A stretch of DNA of 64,000 bases from an uncultured Caldimonas sp. Its GTDB lineage: Bacteria > Pseudomonadota > Gammaproteobacteria > Burkholderiales > Burkholderiaceae. Below, piece after piece: positions 18,139-28,045 of the stretch. The DNA lies in assembly GCF_946480305.1 (NCBI RefSeq), contig NZ_CAMLJQ010000014.1, positions 33,821 to 97,820 of the forward strand, written 5' to 3'. Within the stretch, counting starts at the first letter, position 1, and the number at the start of each line of letters is the position of its first letter. The notes beneath the pieces are model-generated. The model ran no database searches and was not told the DNA's origin. It saw only the letters and a program-made list of their open reading frames with translations. The position numbers and the translations under genes are program-made.

Positions 18139-19001
18139 TCCGTGCCGTTGCCGCCTGCCTGTTGCTGGTCTTTCCGGTCTGGTGCGGCGCCGAGGAGGTG
18201 CTGCACTGGCAGCGCCTGCCGCTGCGCGTCGCCCTGATCGTTGGGCAGGAGCGGGTCATCCTGGTCGATCGCAACGTGCGGATCGGCTTGCCCTCGGCGC
18301 TCACCGAGGGACTGCGTGCGCAGAGCGCAGGCGGGGCCGTGTACCTGCTCGCCGACGCACCGCTGCCGCCGAGCCGCGTGGAACTGCAGGACGTCGACAC
18401 CGGCAGCGTGATCCTGTTGGACGTGAGCGCCGAAGCCGCCAAGCAGGGGCAGGCGGCGCTCCAGCCTCTCCGGATCGTGTCGTCATCCAGCGGCACCGCT
18501 GCCCCCGTCGATGGCGGCAAGTCGGCTCCGCCAGCATCTCCCGCGACACCACTGCCCGTCGTGCTTACGCGTTATGCCGCGCAGAGCCTGTACGCCCCCC
18601 TGCGTACGATCGATCCCGTCCCCGGCATCGTCCCCGTGTCGCTCGCTGGCGCCCTCCCCTTGGAGACGCTGCTGCCGACGCTGCCGGTACGAGCAGAGGG
18701 GATGGCCGCCTGGCGGCTGGCGGACCTGTGGGTGAGCGCCGTGCGACTCACGAACAACTCCGCCCAACCGGTGGCACTGGACCCCCGCGCCTTGCAAGGC
18801 GACTTCGTCGCCGCCACCTTCCAGCACCCGGACCTGGGGCCAGCGGGGGCGCCGTCGGACACGACAGTCGTCTATCTCGTCACCCGCGGACGGGGGCTGG
18901 CGCAATCGTTGTTGCCCTCAATCCGCAGCTTCGACGCAACGGCCAACATCGCTCCGTCCGACACCGCGGGACGCCCGTCAGGTAGAGCAGATGCGAAGTA
19001 A
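18135..19001 (+). CDS. ICE protein, PFL_4704 family (TIGR03749), TraK/VirB9-like
   Basis: A 288-residue exported protein with a signal peptide (1-19, ending GAEE). It has beta-rich N- and C-terminal parts with the family blocks HWQRLPLRVALIVGQERVI, VYLLADAPLPPSRVELQD and LWVSAVRLTNNSAQPVALDPRALQG. It is expected to be a periplasmic/outer-membrane core-complex component comparable to TraK/VirB9. It is coupled to the PFL_4703 gene by ATGA and overlaps the next gene by 11 bp. Confidence 0.86.
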   Translation: MIRAVAACLLLVFPVWCGAEEVLHWQRLPLRVALIVGQERVILVDRNVRIGLPSALTEGLRAQSAGGAVYLLADAPLPPSRVELQDVDTGSVILLDVSAEAAKQGQAALQPLRIVSSSSGTAAPVDGGKSAPPASPATPLPVVLTRYAAQSLYAPLRTIDPVPGIVPVSLAGALPLETLLPTLPVRAEGMAAWRLADLWVSAVRLTNNSAQPVALDPRALQGDFVAATFQHPDLGPAGAPSDTTVVYLVTRGRGLAQSLLPSIRSFDATANIAPSDTAGRPSGRADAK

Positions 19002-20442
19002 CGGCCTGCTCAAGTGGCTGATGGTGCCGATGTTGGCCCTGCTGGTGTACGTGGGCATCAAGGTGCTGTCACGCGACCGGCCAGCCGAGCCCGCCGCGGC
19101 AATCACTGCCGACAAGCTGACACCCGACGAAGCCAAGGCGCTCGGCATTTCGGGTGACACCCCGCGCGACACCGTGGCGACCCTCGTCGCCCAGGTCAAG
19201 CAGTTGCGCGGCGAGTTGCAGACCGCGCTCGCGGAGAACAAGCAGCACAAGGCCGAGAACGACCGGCTCCGCGCCCGAGAACACGCGGTGGACCAGCGCA
19301 TCGAGAACGCGCTGCAGACGGAACGCAGCCGTTCTCAGCAGGAACGCGACCTGGCCGCCAACGAGCGGCAGCAAGCGCAGGGCTTGCTCCAGGACCTGCA
19401 GCGCCGCCTGGACGGCATGGGTAGCAACAAGGTGGGCGATGCGGACCTGCCCGTCGGGCTGGGCTTGGAAGACGGGAACACCGATGGAAGTACTTCATCG
19501 CCCGCGCCCAAGGAACAGCGGCGCTGGATCGAGCCAGCGGACGCCAGGGCAGCGGGCCGCAACAGCGACGAACGCAAGGACAATGCTTTCTCGAAGCCGT
19601 TCGAGATGGCCGAGGGCGTGGCCGAGGCTGCGGGCGACGGTGTCGAAGCTGCGGGCGCGAAGATCGCAGACGCGACGAGCCGGGCCACCGGCGTGTCGGC
19701 CCGCCCCGTCTACACCGTCCCCGCCAACGCCACCTTGACCGGCTCCGTCGCGATGACCGCGCTGATCGGTCGCGTCCCGGTGGACGGCACCGTCAACGAT
19801 CCCTACCCGTTCAAGGTCGTGATCGGCCCCGACAACCTGACCGCCAACGGCATCGAGCTGCCCGGCGTGGCCGGTGCCGTCGCGAGCGGCACCGCCTCGG
19901 GCGACTGGACGCTGTCGTGCGTGCGCGGGCAGATCCGCAGCCTGACCTTCGTGTTCCACGACGGCACGATCCGCACGGTTCCCGAAGACGCGGGGGAGGA
20001 ACGCCGCGAGAACAGGTCGTCCCAGGCCGGACTCGGCTGGATCAGCGATCCCCATGGCATTCCCTGCGTTACCGGGGAGCGGCGCAGCAATGCGCGGCAA
20101 TACCTCGGCACACAGGCTCTCATCACGGCTGCCGGCGCCGCGGCCGCGTCGATGTCCAAGGGCGGCTCGGGCAGCATGACCATCGCCAGCCAGGACGGCG
20201 GCTCGCTCGGCTCGGCCCGGGTCTCGGGCAACCAGGCGCTGGAGCAGATCCTCGTCGGCGGCGTGCAGGACGTCTCGCAATGGGCGCAGAAGCTGTACGG
20301 ACAGGCGTTCGCGGCCGTCTACGTGCAGCCGAGCGCGCAGGTCGCCGTGCACATCGAACGTCCGCTGCACATCGACCACGACACCAAAGGCCGCAAGGTC
20401 GACCATGGCTGGAGCACGCCGCATGCAACCGAACTCGACTGA
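18991..20442 (+). CDS. ICE protein, PFL_4705 family (TIGR03752), TraB/VirB10-like
   Basis: A 483-residue protein with one N-terminal membrane helix (about 7-25). A long coiled coil (about 65-145, VKQLRGELQTALAENKQHK onward) follows, then a low-complexity linker. The C-terminal VirB10-like beta-barrel region includes IPANATLTGSV-like VPANATLTGSVAMTALIGRV and DWTLSCVRGQIRSLTFVF. It spans the periplasm and links the inner-membrane complex to the outer-membrane core. It overlaps the PFL_4704 gene and runs into the start region of the lipoprotein gene. Confidence 0.9.
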   Translation: MRSNGLLKWLMVPMLALLVYVGIKVLSRDRPAEPAAAITADKLTPDEAKALGISGDTPRDTVATLVAQVKQLRGELQTALAENKQHKAENDRLRAREHAVDQRIENALQTERSRSQQERDLAANERQQAQGLLQDLQRRLDGMGSNKVGDADLPVGLGLEDGNTDGSTSSPAPKEQRRWIEPADARAAGRNSDERKDNAFSKPFEMAEGVAEAAGDGVEAAGAKIADATSRATGVSARPVYTVPANATLTGSVAMTALIGRVPVDGTVNDPYPFKVVIGPDNLTANGIELPGVAGAVASGTASGDWTLSCVRGQIRSLTFVFHDGTIRTVPEDAGEERRENRSSQAGLGWISDPHGIPCVTGERRSNARQYLGTQALITAAGAAAASMSKGGSGSMTIASQDGGSLGSARVSGNQALEQILVGGVQDVSQWAQKLYGQAFAAVYVQPSAQVAVHIERPLHIDHDTKGRKVDHGWSTPHATELD

Positions 20443-20872
20443 CCGGTCCGCAGTCCGTCCCGTCGCCGTCCTGGTGCTGTGTGGCGCCATGGTGGCCGGA
20501 TGCGCGAGCAACACGCAGCAGCTGCTGAGCCATCGCAGCGCGCCGATGGTCGATGTGTGGCGCCAGCACACGGCGAGCACCGGTGGCGGCCCGGCGCCTC
20601 GGCAAGTGCTCGATGCACGCCTGTCGCTGCTCCGGCCCCTGACGCCCCGTGACGTGCAGGCAGCCCCGGCGGTCCATGCGGGCTACACCCGCACGGCCGA
20701 GAACGAGATCCACAGCCAGTTTCCCCGCCTGCCGAACCCCAATCTGGTCATGTACGTGTTCCCGCACCTGGCGGGCAGCGAACAGGCGCCGGTGCCGGGG
20801 TACAGCACGGTGTTCCCGCTGCACCAGCGGGTGCACTACGCCTTGCCGGGCGAACGGGTGGAGGACTACTGA
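20423..20872 (+). CDS. ICE transfer-region lipoprotein (TIGR03751), VirB7-like
   Basis: A 149-residue protein with a lipoprotein signal: a hydrophobic stretch VAVLVLCGAMVAGC with the lipobox Cys near residue 29. The family block FPRLPNPNLVMYVFPHL and GYSTVFPLHQRVHYALPGE follows. ATG 20423 was chosen because GGAG at 20411-20414 is correctly spaced; an earlier ATG at 20405 lacks a site. It is lipidated and probably sits in the outer membrane as the VirB7-like part of the core complex. Its stop overlaps the ATPase start (TGATG). Confidence 0.86.
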   Translation: MQPNSTDRSAVRPVAVLVLCGAMVAGCASNTQQLLSHRSAPMVDVWRQHTASTGGGPAPRQVLDARLSLLRPLTPRDVQAAPAVHAGYTRTAENEIHSQFPRLPNPNLVMYVFPHLAGSEQAPVPGYSTVFPLHQRVHYALPGERVEDY

Positions 20873-23745
20873 TGCGGGGACTGCTGTCGATCCTGCGCAG
20901 ACGCCCGGCGCGCACGGAGCCGCCACCGCCTGACGCCTGGGACGCCCACGTCGAGCACCTCGCGAAGCACGGCATCCCCGAGCCGGGCGCGGCGCTCGGC
21001 GGCGCCAAACCCGCCACCTGCGCGCAGGAGCAGGCCCTCTACGACACCGCCCCATCATTCGTCGACCTGCTGCCCTGGGTCGAGTACCTGCCCGAGAACG
21101 GCTGCATGCTGCTGGACGATGGCCAATCGGTGGCCTCCTTCTTCGAGCTGACGCCGATCGGCACCGAAGGCCGGGAGCCCGGCTGGCTGTCGCAGGCGCG
21201 GGATGCGCTCGAGAACGCGCTGCAGGACAGTTTCGATGAGCTGGACGAGAACCCATGGGTGGTCCAGTTGTATGCGCAGGACGAACCCGATTGGGACAGC
21301 ACCCTGCGCACGCTGCAAGGCTACCTGCAGCCCCGCGCCCGGGGCAGCGCCTTCAGCGAGTTCTACCTGCGCTTCTTCGCGCACCACCTGCGTGCTGTCT
21401 CGAAGCCGGGCGGGCTGTTCACCGACACCACCGTCACCCGGCTGCCCTGGCGCGGCCAGACACGGCGCGTGCGCATGGTGGTCTACCGCCGGGTACTCGG
21501 CAGCCGCCTGCGCCGCGGGCAGACGCACGAACAGGCGCTGGCCGGGATCAGCGACCGGCTGGCGGGCGCCCTCGGTAACGCAGGCGTACGCACGCGTCGC
21601 ATGAGCGGGGCCGACATCCACGCCTGGCTGCTGCGATGGTTCAACCCGCACCCGTCCCTGCTGGGCGACACGCCCGAGGCCCGCGAGCACTTCTACACGC
21701 TCGCCAGCTACCCGGATCAGGTGGGCGAGGACGAGATCGAGGTCGCGAGCGGCACCGACTTCGCGCAACGCCTGTTCTTCGGACAGCCCCGCTCCGATGT
21801 CGAGCACGGCACCTGGAGCTTCGACGGCATGCCGCACCGCGTGATGGTGATGGACCGGCTGCGCCAGCCGCCCACCACCGGGCACCTGACCGGCGAGACC
21901 CGTAAGGGCGGCGACGCGATGAACGCACTGTTCGACCAGATGCCCGAGGACACGGTGATGTGCCTGACGCTTGTCGCCACGCCGCAGGACGTGCTGGAGG
22001 CGCACCTGAACTACCTGAGCAGGAAGGCGGTGGGCGAGACGCTGGCGTCCGAGCAGACCCGGCAGGACGTGCAGCAGGCGCGCTCGATCATCGGCCGCGC
22101 ACACAAGCTGTACCGCGGCTCGCTCGTCTTCTACCTGCGCGGCAAGGACCTGGAGCAGCTCGACGACCGTGGCCTGCAGTTGGCCAACGTCATGCTCAAC
22201 GCCGGTCTGCAGCCGGTGCGGGAGGAAGACGAGGTCGCGCCGCTGAACACCTATCTGCGTTGGCTGCCCTGCATGTTCGACCCGGCGCGCGACAAGCGCC
22301 ACTGGTACACGCAGCTGATGTTCGTGCAGCACGCTGCCAACCTGGCTCCCGTCTGGGGCCGCAGTCAGGGCACCGGGCACCCAGGCATCACCTTTTTCAA
22401 CCGGGGCGGCGGCACGATCACGTTCGATCCGCTGAACCGGCTGGACCGGCAGATGAACGCCCACCTGTTCCTGTTCGGCCCGACCGGGTCGGGCAAGAGC
22501 GCGACGCTAAACAACATCCTGAACCAGGTGATGGCGATCTACCGGCCGCGGCTGTTCATCGTCGAGGCCGGCAACTCGTTCGGGCTGTTCGGGGACTTCG
22601 CCGCCCGGCTCGGGCTCAGCGTACACCGGGTCAGGCTAGCGCCCGGTTCCGGCGTCAGCCTGGCGCCGTTTGCCGACGCCTGGCGCCTGGTCGAGTCGCC
22701 CGGTGGTGTGCAAACGCTCGATGCAGAGGCGTTCGACGAGGACGCGGCCAAGGAAACCTCCGAAGGCGACGAGCAGCGGGACGTGCTCGGCGAGCTGGAG
22801 ATCACGGCGCGGCTGATGATCACCGGCGGCGAAGAGAAAGAAGAGGCGCGCATGACACGCGCGGATCGCAGCCTGCTGCGCCAGTGCATCCTCGATGCCG
22901 CGGGCCGGTGTGTCCGAGAACGCCGCCCGGTGCTGACGCGAGACGTGCGCGAGGCACTGCGAGAGCGCAGCCGTGATCCTGCTCTGCCGGAACTGCGCCG
23001 TGCGCGGCTGCTGGAGATGGCCGATGCGATGGACATGTTCTGCCAGGGCGTAGACGGTGAGATGTTCGACCGGCCGGGCACGCCGTGGCCGGAGGCCGAC
23101 GTGACGATCGTGGACCTCGCCACCTTTGCGCGCGAGGGCTACAACGCGCAGCTGTCGATCGCCTACATCTCGCTGATCAACACGGTCAACAACATCGCCG
23201 AGCGCGACCAGTTCCTCGGCCGGCCGATCGTCTGCGCGACCGACGAGGGTCACATGGTGGCCAAGAACCCGTTGACGGGCCCCTACCTCGTCAAGATCAC
23301 GAAGATGTGGCGCAAGCTGGGCGCCTGGTTCTGGATGGCGACCCAGAACGTCGACGACCTGCCGAAGGCGCTGGAGCCGATGCTCAACATGATCGAGTGG
23401 TGGATCTGTCTGTCGATGCCGCCGGACGAGGTCGAGAAGATCGCTCGCTTTAGGGAACTCAATGCGTCACAGAAGGCGCTGATGCTGTCGGCGCGCAAGG
23501 AGGCCGGCAAGTTTTCCGAAGGGGTGGTGCTGTCGAAGTCGATGGAGGTGCTGTTCCGGGCGGTGCCGCCCAGCCTGTACCTCGCGATGGCAATGACGGA
23601 GCCAGAGGAGAAGGCCGAGCGCTACCAGTTGATGAAGCGGCATGGCATCAGTGAGCTGGAAGCGGCTTTCAAGGTGGCGGAGAAGATCGACCGGGCGCGC
23701 GGGATCGAGCCGTTGCCGATCGCTGAATTGATGGGAGGCGGATGA
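20872..23745 (+). CDS. traC: TraC/VirB4-type conjugative ATPase (PFL_4706, TIGR03744)
   Basis: A 957-residue cytoplasmic ATPase of full family length. Walker A FGPTGSGKSATLNNIL is near residue 533, Walker B IVCATDEGHMVAKNP near 785, and the conserved WFWMATQNVDDLP near 820. The N-terminal half (about 60-330) is the TraC-type domain that contacts the inner-membrane complex. It powers pilus and T4SS assembly. It is coupled upstream to the lipoprotein gene and downstream to the DsbA-like gene (ATGA). Confidence 0.93.
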   Translation: MRGLLSILRRRPARTEPPPPDAWDAHVEHLAKHGIPEPGAALGGAKPATCAQEQALYDTAPSFVDLLPWVEYLPENGCMLLDDGQSVASFFELTPIGTEGREPGWLSQARDALENALQDSFDELDENPWVVQLYAQDEPDWDSTLRTLQGYLQPRARGSAFSEFYLRFFAHHLRAVSKPGGLFTDTTVTRLPWRGQTRRVRMVVYRRVLGSRLRRGQTHEQALAGISDRLAGALGNAGVRTRRMSGADIHAWLLRWFNPHPSLLGDTPEAREHFYTLASYPDQVGEDEIEVASGTDFAQRLFFGQPRSDVEHGTWSFDGMPHRVMVMDRLRQPPTTGHLTGETRKGGDAMNALFDQMPEDTVMCLTLVATPQDVLEAHLNYLSRKAVGETLASEQTRQDVQQARSIIGRAHKLYRGSLVFYLRGKDLEQLDDRGLQLANVMLNAGLQPVREEDEVAPLNTYLRWLPCMFDPARDKRHWYTQLMFVQHAANLAPVWGRSQGTGHPGITFFNRGGGTITFDPLNRLDRQMNAHLFLFGPTGSGKSATLNNILNQVMAIYRPRLFIVEAGNSFGLFGDFAARLGLSVHRVRLAPGSGVSLAPFADAWRLVESPGGVQTLDAEAFDEDAAKETSEGDEQRDVLGELEITARLMITGGEEKEEARMTRADRSLLRQCILDAAGRCVRERRPVLTRDVREALRERSRDPALPELRRARLLEMADAMDMFCQGVDGEMFDRPGTPWPEADVTIVDLATFAREGYNAQLSIAYISLINTVNNIAERDQFLGRPIVCATDEGHMVAKNPLTGPYLVKITKMWRKLGAWFWMATQNVDDLPKALEPMLNMIEWWICLSMPPDEVEKIARFRELNASQKALMLSARKEAGKFSEGVVLSKSMEVLFRAVPPSLYLAMAMTEPEEKAERYQLMKRHGISELEAAFKVAEKIDRARGIEPLPIAELMGGG

Positions 23746-24467
23746 GACATTCCCCACACTTCCGGATCGCGCTCTGGGTGGCCGGCCTCGCGCTAGTATT
23801 GCTGGTCGTGGTGTACTTCTTCGCCAAAGAGAGAGCGCGGGCGGGTCGTTCACCCGAAGTACCCCAGGCACCGGTCTCGGATGCGAAGGTGCCACCCTGG
23901 CGCTACGGACGCCCGGATGCGCGCTTCCTGCTCGTGAGCTATGGCGACTTCGAGTGTCCACATTGCAAGAGCTACTTCCCGCAGCTCAAGCGCTGGATCG
24001 ATACCCAACCGGACGTGCAGTGGGAGTGGCGGCACCTGCCGCTGCCCGAGCACGAGCCAACTGCGTCAGGTCTCGCTCAACTGGCAGAGTGCTTGGGTGT
24101 GGCCGCCGGATCGCGGGCATTCTTCGATACCGCCGACTGGATCTACCAACACACGCGAGGCCTGGGCCAGGGAGTGCCGGAAGAACTGAGCCCTCCGGGT
24201 GCGACCGCCGGGGTGCAACGTTGCATCGCCAGTGGTCAGACGGAACCTGCGATTCGCGCTCATGTCGAATCGGCAGCAAGCGACGGCATCGTCGCCACCC
24301 CGACGATCCAGTTGGTCGACCGTTCCTCGGGCCGAACGCTGCTGTTGCCCGGGCCGGTCATCGGCGATGCGCTGCTGTCGGCTCTGGACCTGCTGACGGT
24401 GGCGCACGAAGTCGAGCGTGACATGAACTCCCTGCCTGCCACCCCACCCGGTGGCACGCCCAGGTAG
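23742..24467 (+). CDS. DsbA/DsbG-like thiol oxidoreductase of ICE
   Basis: A 241-residue protein with an N-terminal membrane anchor (about 8-28) and a thioredoxin-fold DsbA-like domain. The active site is GDFECPHCKS near residue 70, a helical insert with cysteines follows, and the cis-Pro loop is GIVATPTIQLVD near 190. It likely catalyses disulfide formation or isomerisation in the many Cys-containing transfer proteins downstream (the PFL_4709 to 4711 group). It is translationally coupled to the TraC-type ATPase. Confidence 0.87.
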   Translation: MRHSPHFRIALWVAGLALVLLVVVYFFAKERARAGRSPEVPQAPVSDAKVPPWRYGRPDARFLLVSYGDFECPHCKSYFPQLKRWIDTQPDVQWEWRHLPLPEHEPTASGLAQLAECLGVAAGSRAFFDTADWIYQHTRGLGQGVPEELSPPGATAGVQRCIASGQTEPAIRAHVESAASDGIVATPTIQLVDRSSGRTLLLPGPVIGDALLSALDLLTVAHEVERDMNSLPATPPGGTPR

Positions 24468-24647
24468 CCGCGGTCCTCGAGGCTACCGCGTGGCTGTCTC
24501 GCCACGTCGACCATCCCGGTTCGCAACGCATCCCACGGCGAACGGCTGCCGCTACCGGCGACAGCGGATGTTTTCTTCTTCCAACCCTGGAGGGCTCTTG
24601 CCCTCGGGGCCGGAGGCCTCCCGATTCATCTTTCCAGGAGGTACTCC

Positions 24648-25124
24648 ATGTGCAATGTCTGCAGCGCGGCCGATGCCGTGCAGGCCAATGAAGACCAGGT
24701 CATCGCCCGGGCAATGGAATTGCTCGACCAGCGCCTGTTCCGCCCGGGTCCCATGTTGGGCAGCCCGACGGACGTGAGGCGCTATCTGAAGCTCAAGCTC
24801 GCGGACTCGGCCAACGAGGTGTTCGCGGCCGTGTTCCTTGACGCGCAAAACCGTGTGCTCGCCTATGAGCCATTGTTCCAGGGCAGTGTCGATGCAGTGA
24901 GCGTCTACCCCCGCGTTGTGTTGCAGCGAGCATTGGCCCACAACGCATCGGCGTTGATCCTTTGCCACAACCACCCGTCCGGCCACGCGGAACCCAGCAG
25001 GGCCGACAGGTCGATCACCGAACGGCTCAAAGAGGTTCTCAACTATGTCGACATCCGCGTCCTTGACCATTTCATCATCGGCCAGGGTGAACCGTTCTCG
25101 TTCGCCGAGGCCGGGCTACTGTGA
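24648..25124 (+). CDS. radC: RadC-family JAB/MPN protein
   Basis: A 158-residue protein consisting of a JAMM metalloprotease-like domain with the zinc-binding motif [19 protein letters not shown] near residues 103-122 and an upstream catalytic-type Glu region ([14 protein letters not shown]). The usual N-terminal helix-hairpin-helix of chromosomal RadC is missing, as in most ICE-borne copies. A strong CAGGAGGT site at 24635-24642 supports ATG 24648. It lies in the 180-bp gap after the dsb gene and probably has its own promoter. Its molecular role is unknown; copies in ICEs are very common. Confidence 0.9.
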   Translation: MCNVCSAADAVQANEDQVIARAMELLDQRLFRPGPMLGSPTDVRRYLKLKLADSANEVFAAVFLDAQNRVLAYEPLFQGSVDAVSVYPRVVLQRALAHNASALILCHNHPSGHAEPSRADRSITERLKEVLNYVDIRVLDHFIIGQGEPFSFAEAGLL

Positions 25125-25243
25125 CACGCGGTGAGCTGCAAGTGCCCTCGGGCGCTTGCAGGCTCGCTGTTTCTCCGAATGCGGTCAGACGGCAGTTCGG
25201 TTTGCTGGTGCAGCCGACCAGCGGATTGCGGTCGACTGCAAGG

Positions 25244-25684
25244 ATGGACGCGAATCCTCCCGCCATCGCCATTCGATCCGCGCTGACGCATCTGGCGCGC
25301 GCCGTCGGCATCTGCGTGTGCGCAACGGCGGTCCGCGCCAGCGAGGTCGTTGTCTACACCGACGGGCAGCATCCGGTGGTCGCCACGGCAGGAACCAGGA
25401 TCGTCGAATTGGACGCCGCGGCGCGGCTCACTGCGGAACTGGCGGCCGATCTGCCGCCCGCCCCCTCACAGGCGGCACAGACGGTACGGCAGCGCCTGCA
25501 GGAAGGCTCGGGGGCGCTGCAGTTGCGCATGGCCTCTGCCGCCAATGACGTCGTCGAAGCCTGGCAGCTCGGTGTCGAGAAGATTCCCGCTGTGGTGGTC
25601 GACAGGCGCTACGTCGTCTATGGCGAGGCGGATGTCGCCCGTGCGCTCGACGCGATCACCCGATATCGGGAGGCCCGTCGATGA
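25244..25684 (+). CDS. ICE protein, PFL_4709 family (TIGR03757), TrbC-like
   Basis: A 146-residue exported protein with a signal peptide (about 1-33, ending AVRAS). Its thioredoxin-like small domain carries VVVYTDGQHPV, a helix AAQTVRQRLQEGSGALQ and a conserved IPAVVVDRRYVVYGEADVARAL near the C-terminus. A frame extension to GTG 25121 exists but carries no signal peptide at its start. It is coupled to the PFL_4710 gene by ATGA. The family is a TrbC/TraW-like periplasmic accessory of the mating apparatus. Confidence 0.85.
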   Translation: MDANPPAIAIRSALTHLARAVGICVCATAVRASEVVVYTDGQHPVVATAGTRIVELDAAARLTAELAADLPPAPSQAAQTVRQRLQEGSGALQLRMASAANDVVEAWQLGVEKIPAVVVDRRYVVYGEADVARALDAITRYREARR

Positions 25685-26631
25685 GCGACACCAGGCGCCG
25701 GGTCTCACGCGACCGCCGCGCGCGACTGCTCGTCGCCCTGCTGGCCGGCAGCACATCGGCTGTCGCGCTCGACACCGAGACGATCGTGTCCTCGGCCCTG
25801 TCGACCGACTGCCTGGACTACCGCGTCGTCGGCATCTGCTACTGGCTCTACTGCACGACCTTCGGGTGCAAGGTCCGAACCTCCACCAAGGTGCGCCACT
25901 ACGTGCCCGACGCCGTCGTGTCGAGCTACGCCGAGACGGGCCGCAACCCATGGCGCGACGTGGACGGCATGAGCGGTCGAACCTCCAGTGCACGCTCGGG
26001 TGGGAATGCGACGACGCATGAGAAGCACGAGAACAACATCGCGAAGTTCAAGAACGCCGACGTGATCGGGCATCCGGCCGGATGGGTCTTCGACGAATTC
26101 GCCAGCGAATCCGGCTACACCTGCCCGGGTGCCGGGACCACGTTCATGCCCTACCTGCTCAGCACGCTGGACGTGCTGGCGTGGCGGCACTACCTGCCCG
26201 AAGCCTTCTATGCCGAGTCCCGCACGCCCGGCACGCGCGAAGTCGGATCGCGCAGCAGCGGCGACCTGTGGGGCAACGTCTACCCCCGGGGCGGCTTCAC
26301 GCACCAGACCGACGACCACAAGGCCGCTGCCGTGGTTGCCCAGCGCGCGGGCGACATCGTCACCCGGCGCAGCCAGCCGCACGTGTACTGGCCGGTGCTC
26401 GCCACCCCAAAACGCGGCTACTGGCCGGCCGGCGCCCTGGTGGAGAACGACATCTCCACCGGCAAGTGGCAGGAGCTGACCCCGACGCTGTCGAACCGCT
26501 GTGCCGTCTTCCCTCACGGCAATGAGCGCGTGCAGGACAAGCGTGGCGCATACGCCTGGGCGCTCTGGCGACCCTATGCCTGCTGCAAGCGGCGCGGGCA
26601 GGTCTTCCTGGGCAGCGTCGAATTCGAGTGA
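25681..26631 (+). CDS. ICE protein, PFL_4710 family (TIGR03756), TraU-like
   Basis: A 316-residue exported protein, Cys-rich, with a signal peptide (about 1-28) and a TraU-type domain. Blocks include DYRVVGICYWLYCTTFGCKV, VSSYAETGRNPWRDV and GGFTHQTDDHKAAAVVAQR, and the C-terminal PYACCKRRGQVFLG. The cysteines make it a likely client of the DsbA-like enzyme upstream. TraU-type proteins act in mating-pair formation in the periplasm. It ends seven bases before the PFL_4711 start. Confidence 0.88.
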   Translation: MSDTRRRVSRDRRARLLVALLAGSTSAVALDTETIVSSALSTDCLDYRVVGICYWLYCTTFGCKVRTSTKVRHYVPDAVVSSYAETGRNPWRDVDGMSGRTSSARSGGNATTHEKHENNIAKFKNADVIGHPAGWVFDEFASESGYTCPGAGTTFMPYLLSTLDVLAWRHYLPEAFYAESRTPGTREVGSRSSGDLWGNVYPRGGFTHQTDDHKAAAVVAQRAGDIVTRRSQPHVYWPVLATPKRGYWPAGALVENDISTGKWQELTPTLSNRCAVFPHGNERVQDKRGAYAWALWRPYACCKRRGQVFLGSVEFE

Positions 26632-26638
26632 GGCTGAC

Positions 26639-28045
26639 ATGACCCCTGCATCCCGTTCCTTCCAACCCTGCCGGGGCCAGCTTCGGCACGCACGAGCCAC
26701 CTGCCTCTTCACCCTGGTGCTGGCACTTGGCGCGTCGGCGCAGACCCGCATCGACAGCGGCGGCGTCTCGGCCAGCGGCAGCGTGATCGGCGATGACGTG
26801 CTCTACAGCATTGGCGGCGGTCGCGCGGTCTCGATGGGCGGCGCCGCCCACATGCGCAGCATCGGCGTCGGGGTCGGCTGGAACAGCAACCTGATCTGCG
26901 GCGACATGAGCATCAGCACGACGATCCGCAACCAGCTCAACGGCATCACCAACGGCTTCCAGGCCATCATGAGTGACGTCATCGAGAGCGCGACCAGCGC
27001 GGTGGCCTCGCTGCCGGCGATGATCATCCAGCGGGCGGACCCTGCCCTCTACAACATGCTGACCAATGGCGTGCTGCAGGCCCGCATGGACTTCGACCGC
27101 TCGAAGCTGACCTGCCGGGCGATGGCGAACCGCATGGCGGACATGGCGGGCGGCCAGACCGGCTGGGGGCAGATGGCCGAAGGCATGGCGCTGCGCGATG
27201 CGTCGGCCAGTGGCGATGCCGTCTCGGCCGTCGAGGAGGCCGAGACCAGTCGCGGCAACAACGGTGTGCCCTGGGTGGGTGGCGGCAACGCCGGTGGCAG
27301 CGGGCAGCCGTCGATCAAGGTCGTGTCCGACGTGACGCATGCCGGCTACAACCTGCTCAACGGGCGCGGCGTGGCCGATACCTCGTCGATCGCCGCCGCG
27401 TCCTGCGGCGGGCGACTGACCTGCCAGACCTGGAACTCGCCGGGAGCCGCCGCGACCTGGGCTGTCCGCGTGCTGGGCGAACGCCAGCAGCGCACCTGCG
27501 AGGGCTGCACCAAAACCGAGACCACCCCCGGTGTCGGACTGACGCCACTGATCCAGGAGGAATACGAGGCCAAGCTCGAAGCGCTGCAGGGCCTGGTGAC
27601 GGGTGAAGAGCCGATCACCGGCGCGAGCCTGGCCTCGGCCGGCAGCGCCTCGCTGCCGGTCACGCGAGGTGTCATCGAAGCGCTGCGGGACGAGCCGGAC
27701 CAGGATGTGCTGGGTCGGCGGCTCGCCTCGGAGGTCGCGTTGGCCAGCGTGATAGAGAAGGCGCTGCTGCTGCAGCGCACGCTGCTCGCCGGCAAGAAGG
27801 AGCCCAACGTGGCCGCGAACCAGTTGGCGGTTGACGCGGTGGACCGCGAGAACGCGACGCTGGCACAGGAGATCGAGAGCCTGAAGACGGAGCTGGCACT
27901 GCGGCGCGAGTTGGCGGGCAACTCGGCGATGGCGATCATCCAGCGCCACGGCGCGCGCAGCGCGGGCTCGCGAGGCATCTACCAGGGCGACGCTGCCCGG
28001 GATCGCGTCGAGCAGATCAAGAAGCCGGGAGGGGCGACGCCGTGA
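26639..28045 (+). CDS. ICE protein, PFL_4711 family (TIGR03755), TraH-like
   Basis: A 468-residue exported protein. The signal peptide ends near residue 35 (GASAQT), followed by the family-typical YSIGGGRAVSMGGA and GVGVGWNSNLICGDMSISTT blocks. The middle has paired cysteines (CGGRLTCQTW, CEGCTK), and a coiled-coil C-terminus follows (about 405-445). It corresponds to TraH-like mating-pair formation proteins. The start at ATG 26639 begins the signal peptide; the longer frame upstream is a shadow. It is coupled to the next gene by a GTGA overlap. Confidence 0.88.
   Translation: MTPASRSFQPCRGQLRHARATCLFTLVLALGASAQTRIDSGGVSASGSVIGDDVLYSIGGGRAVSMGGAAHMRSIGVGVGWNSNLICGDMSISTTIRNQLNGITNGFQAIMSDVIESATSAVASLPAMIIQRADPALYNMLTNGVLQARMDFDRSKLTCRAMANRMADMAGGQTGWGQMAEGMALRDASASGDAVSAVEEAETSRGNNGVPWVGGGNAGGSGQPSIKVVSDVTHAGYNLLNGRGVADTSSIAAASCGGRLTCQTWNSPGAAATWAVRVLGERQQRTCEGCTKTETTPGVGLTPLIQEEYEAKLEALQGLVTGEEPITGASLASAGSASLPVTRGVIEALRDEPDQDVLGRRLASEVALASVIEKALLLQRTLLAGKKEPNVAANQLAVDAVDRENATLAQEIESLKTELALRRELAGNSAMAIIQRHGARSAGSRGIYQGDAARDRVEQIKKPGGATP

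Noticed and set aside
24468..24647. Possible riboswitch or leader RNA before radC
   Set aside because: Some GC-rich pairing (CGGGGCCGG region) is visible, but no known motif and no second copy to show conservation.
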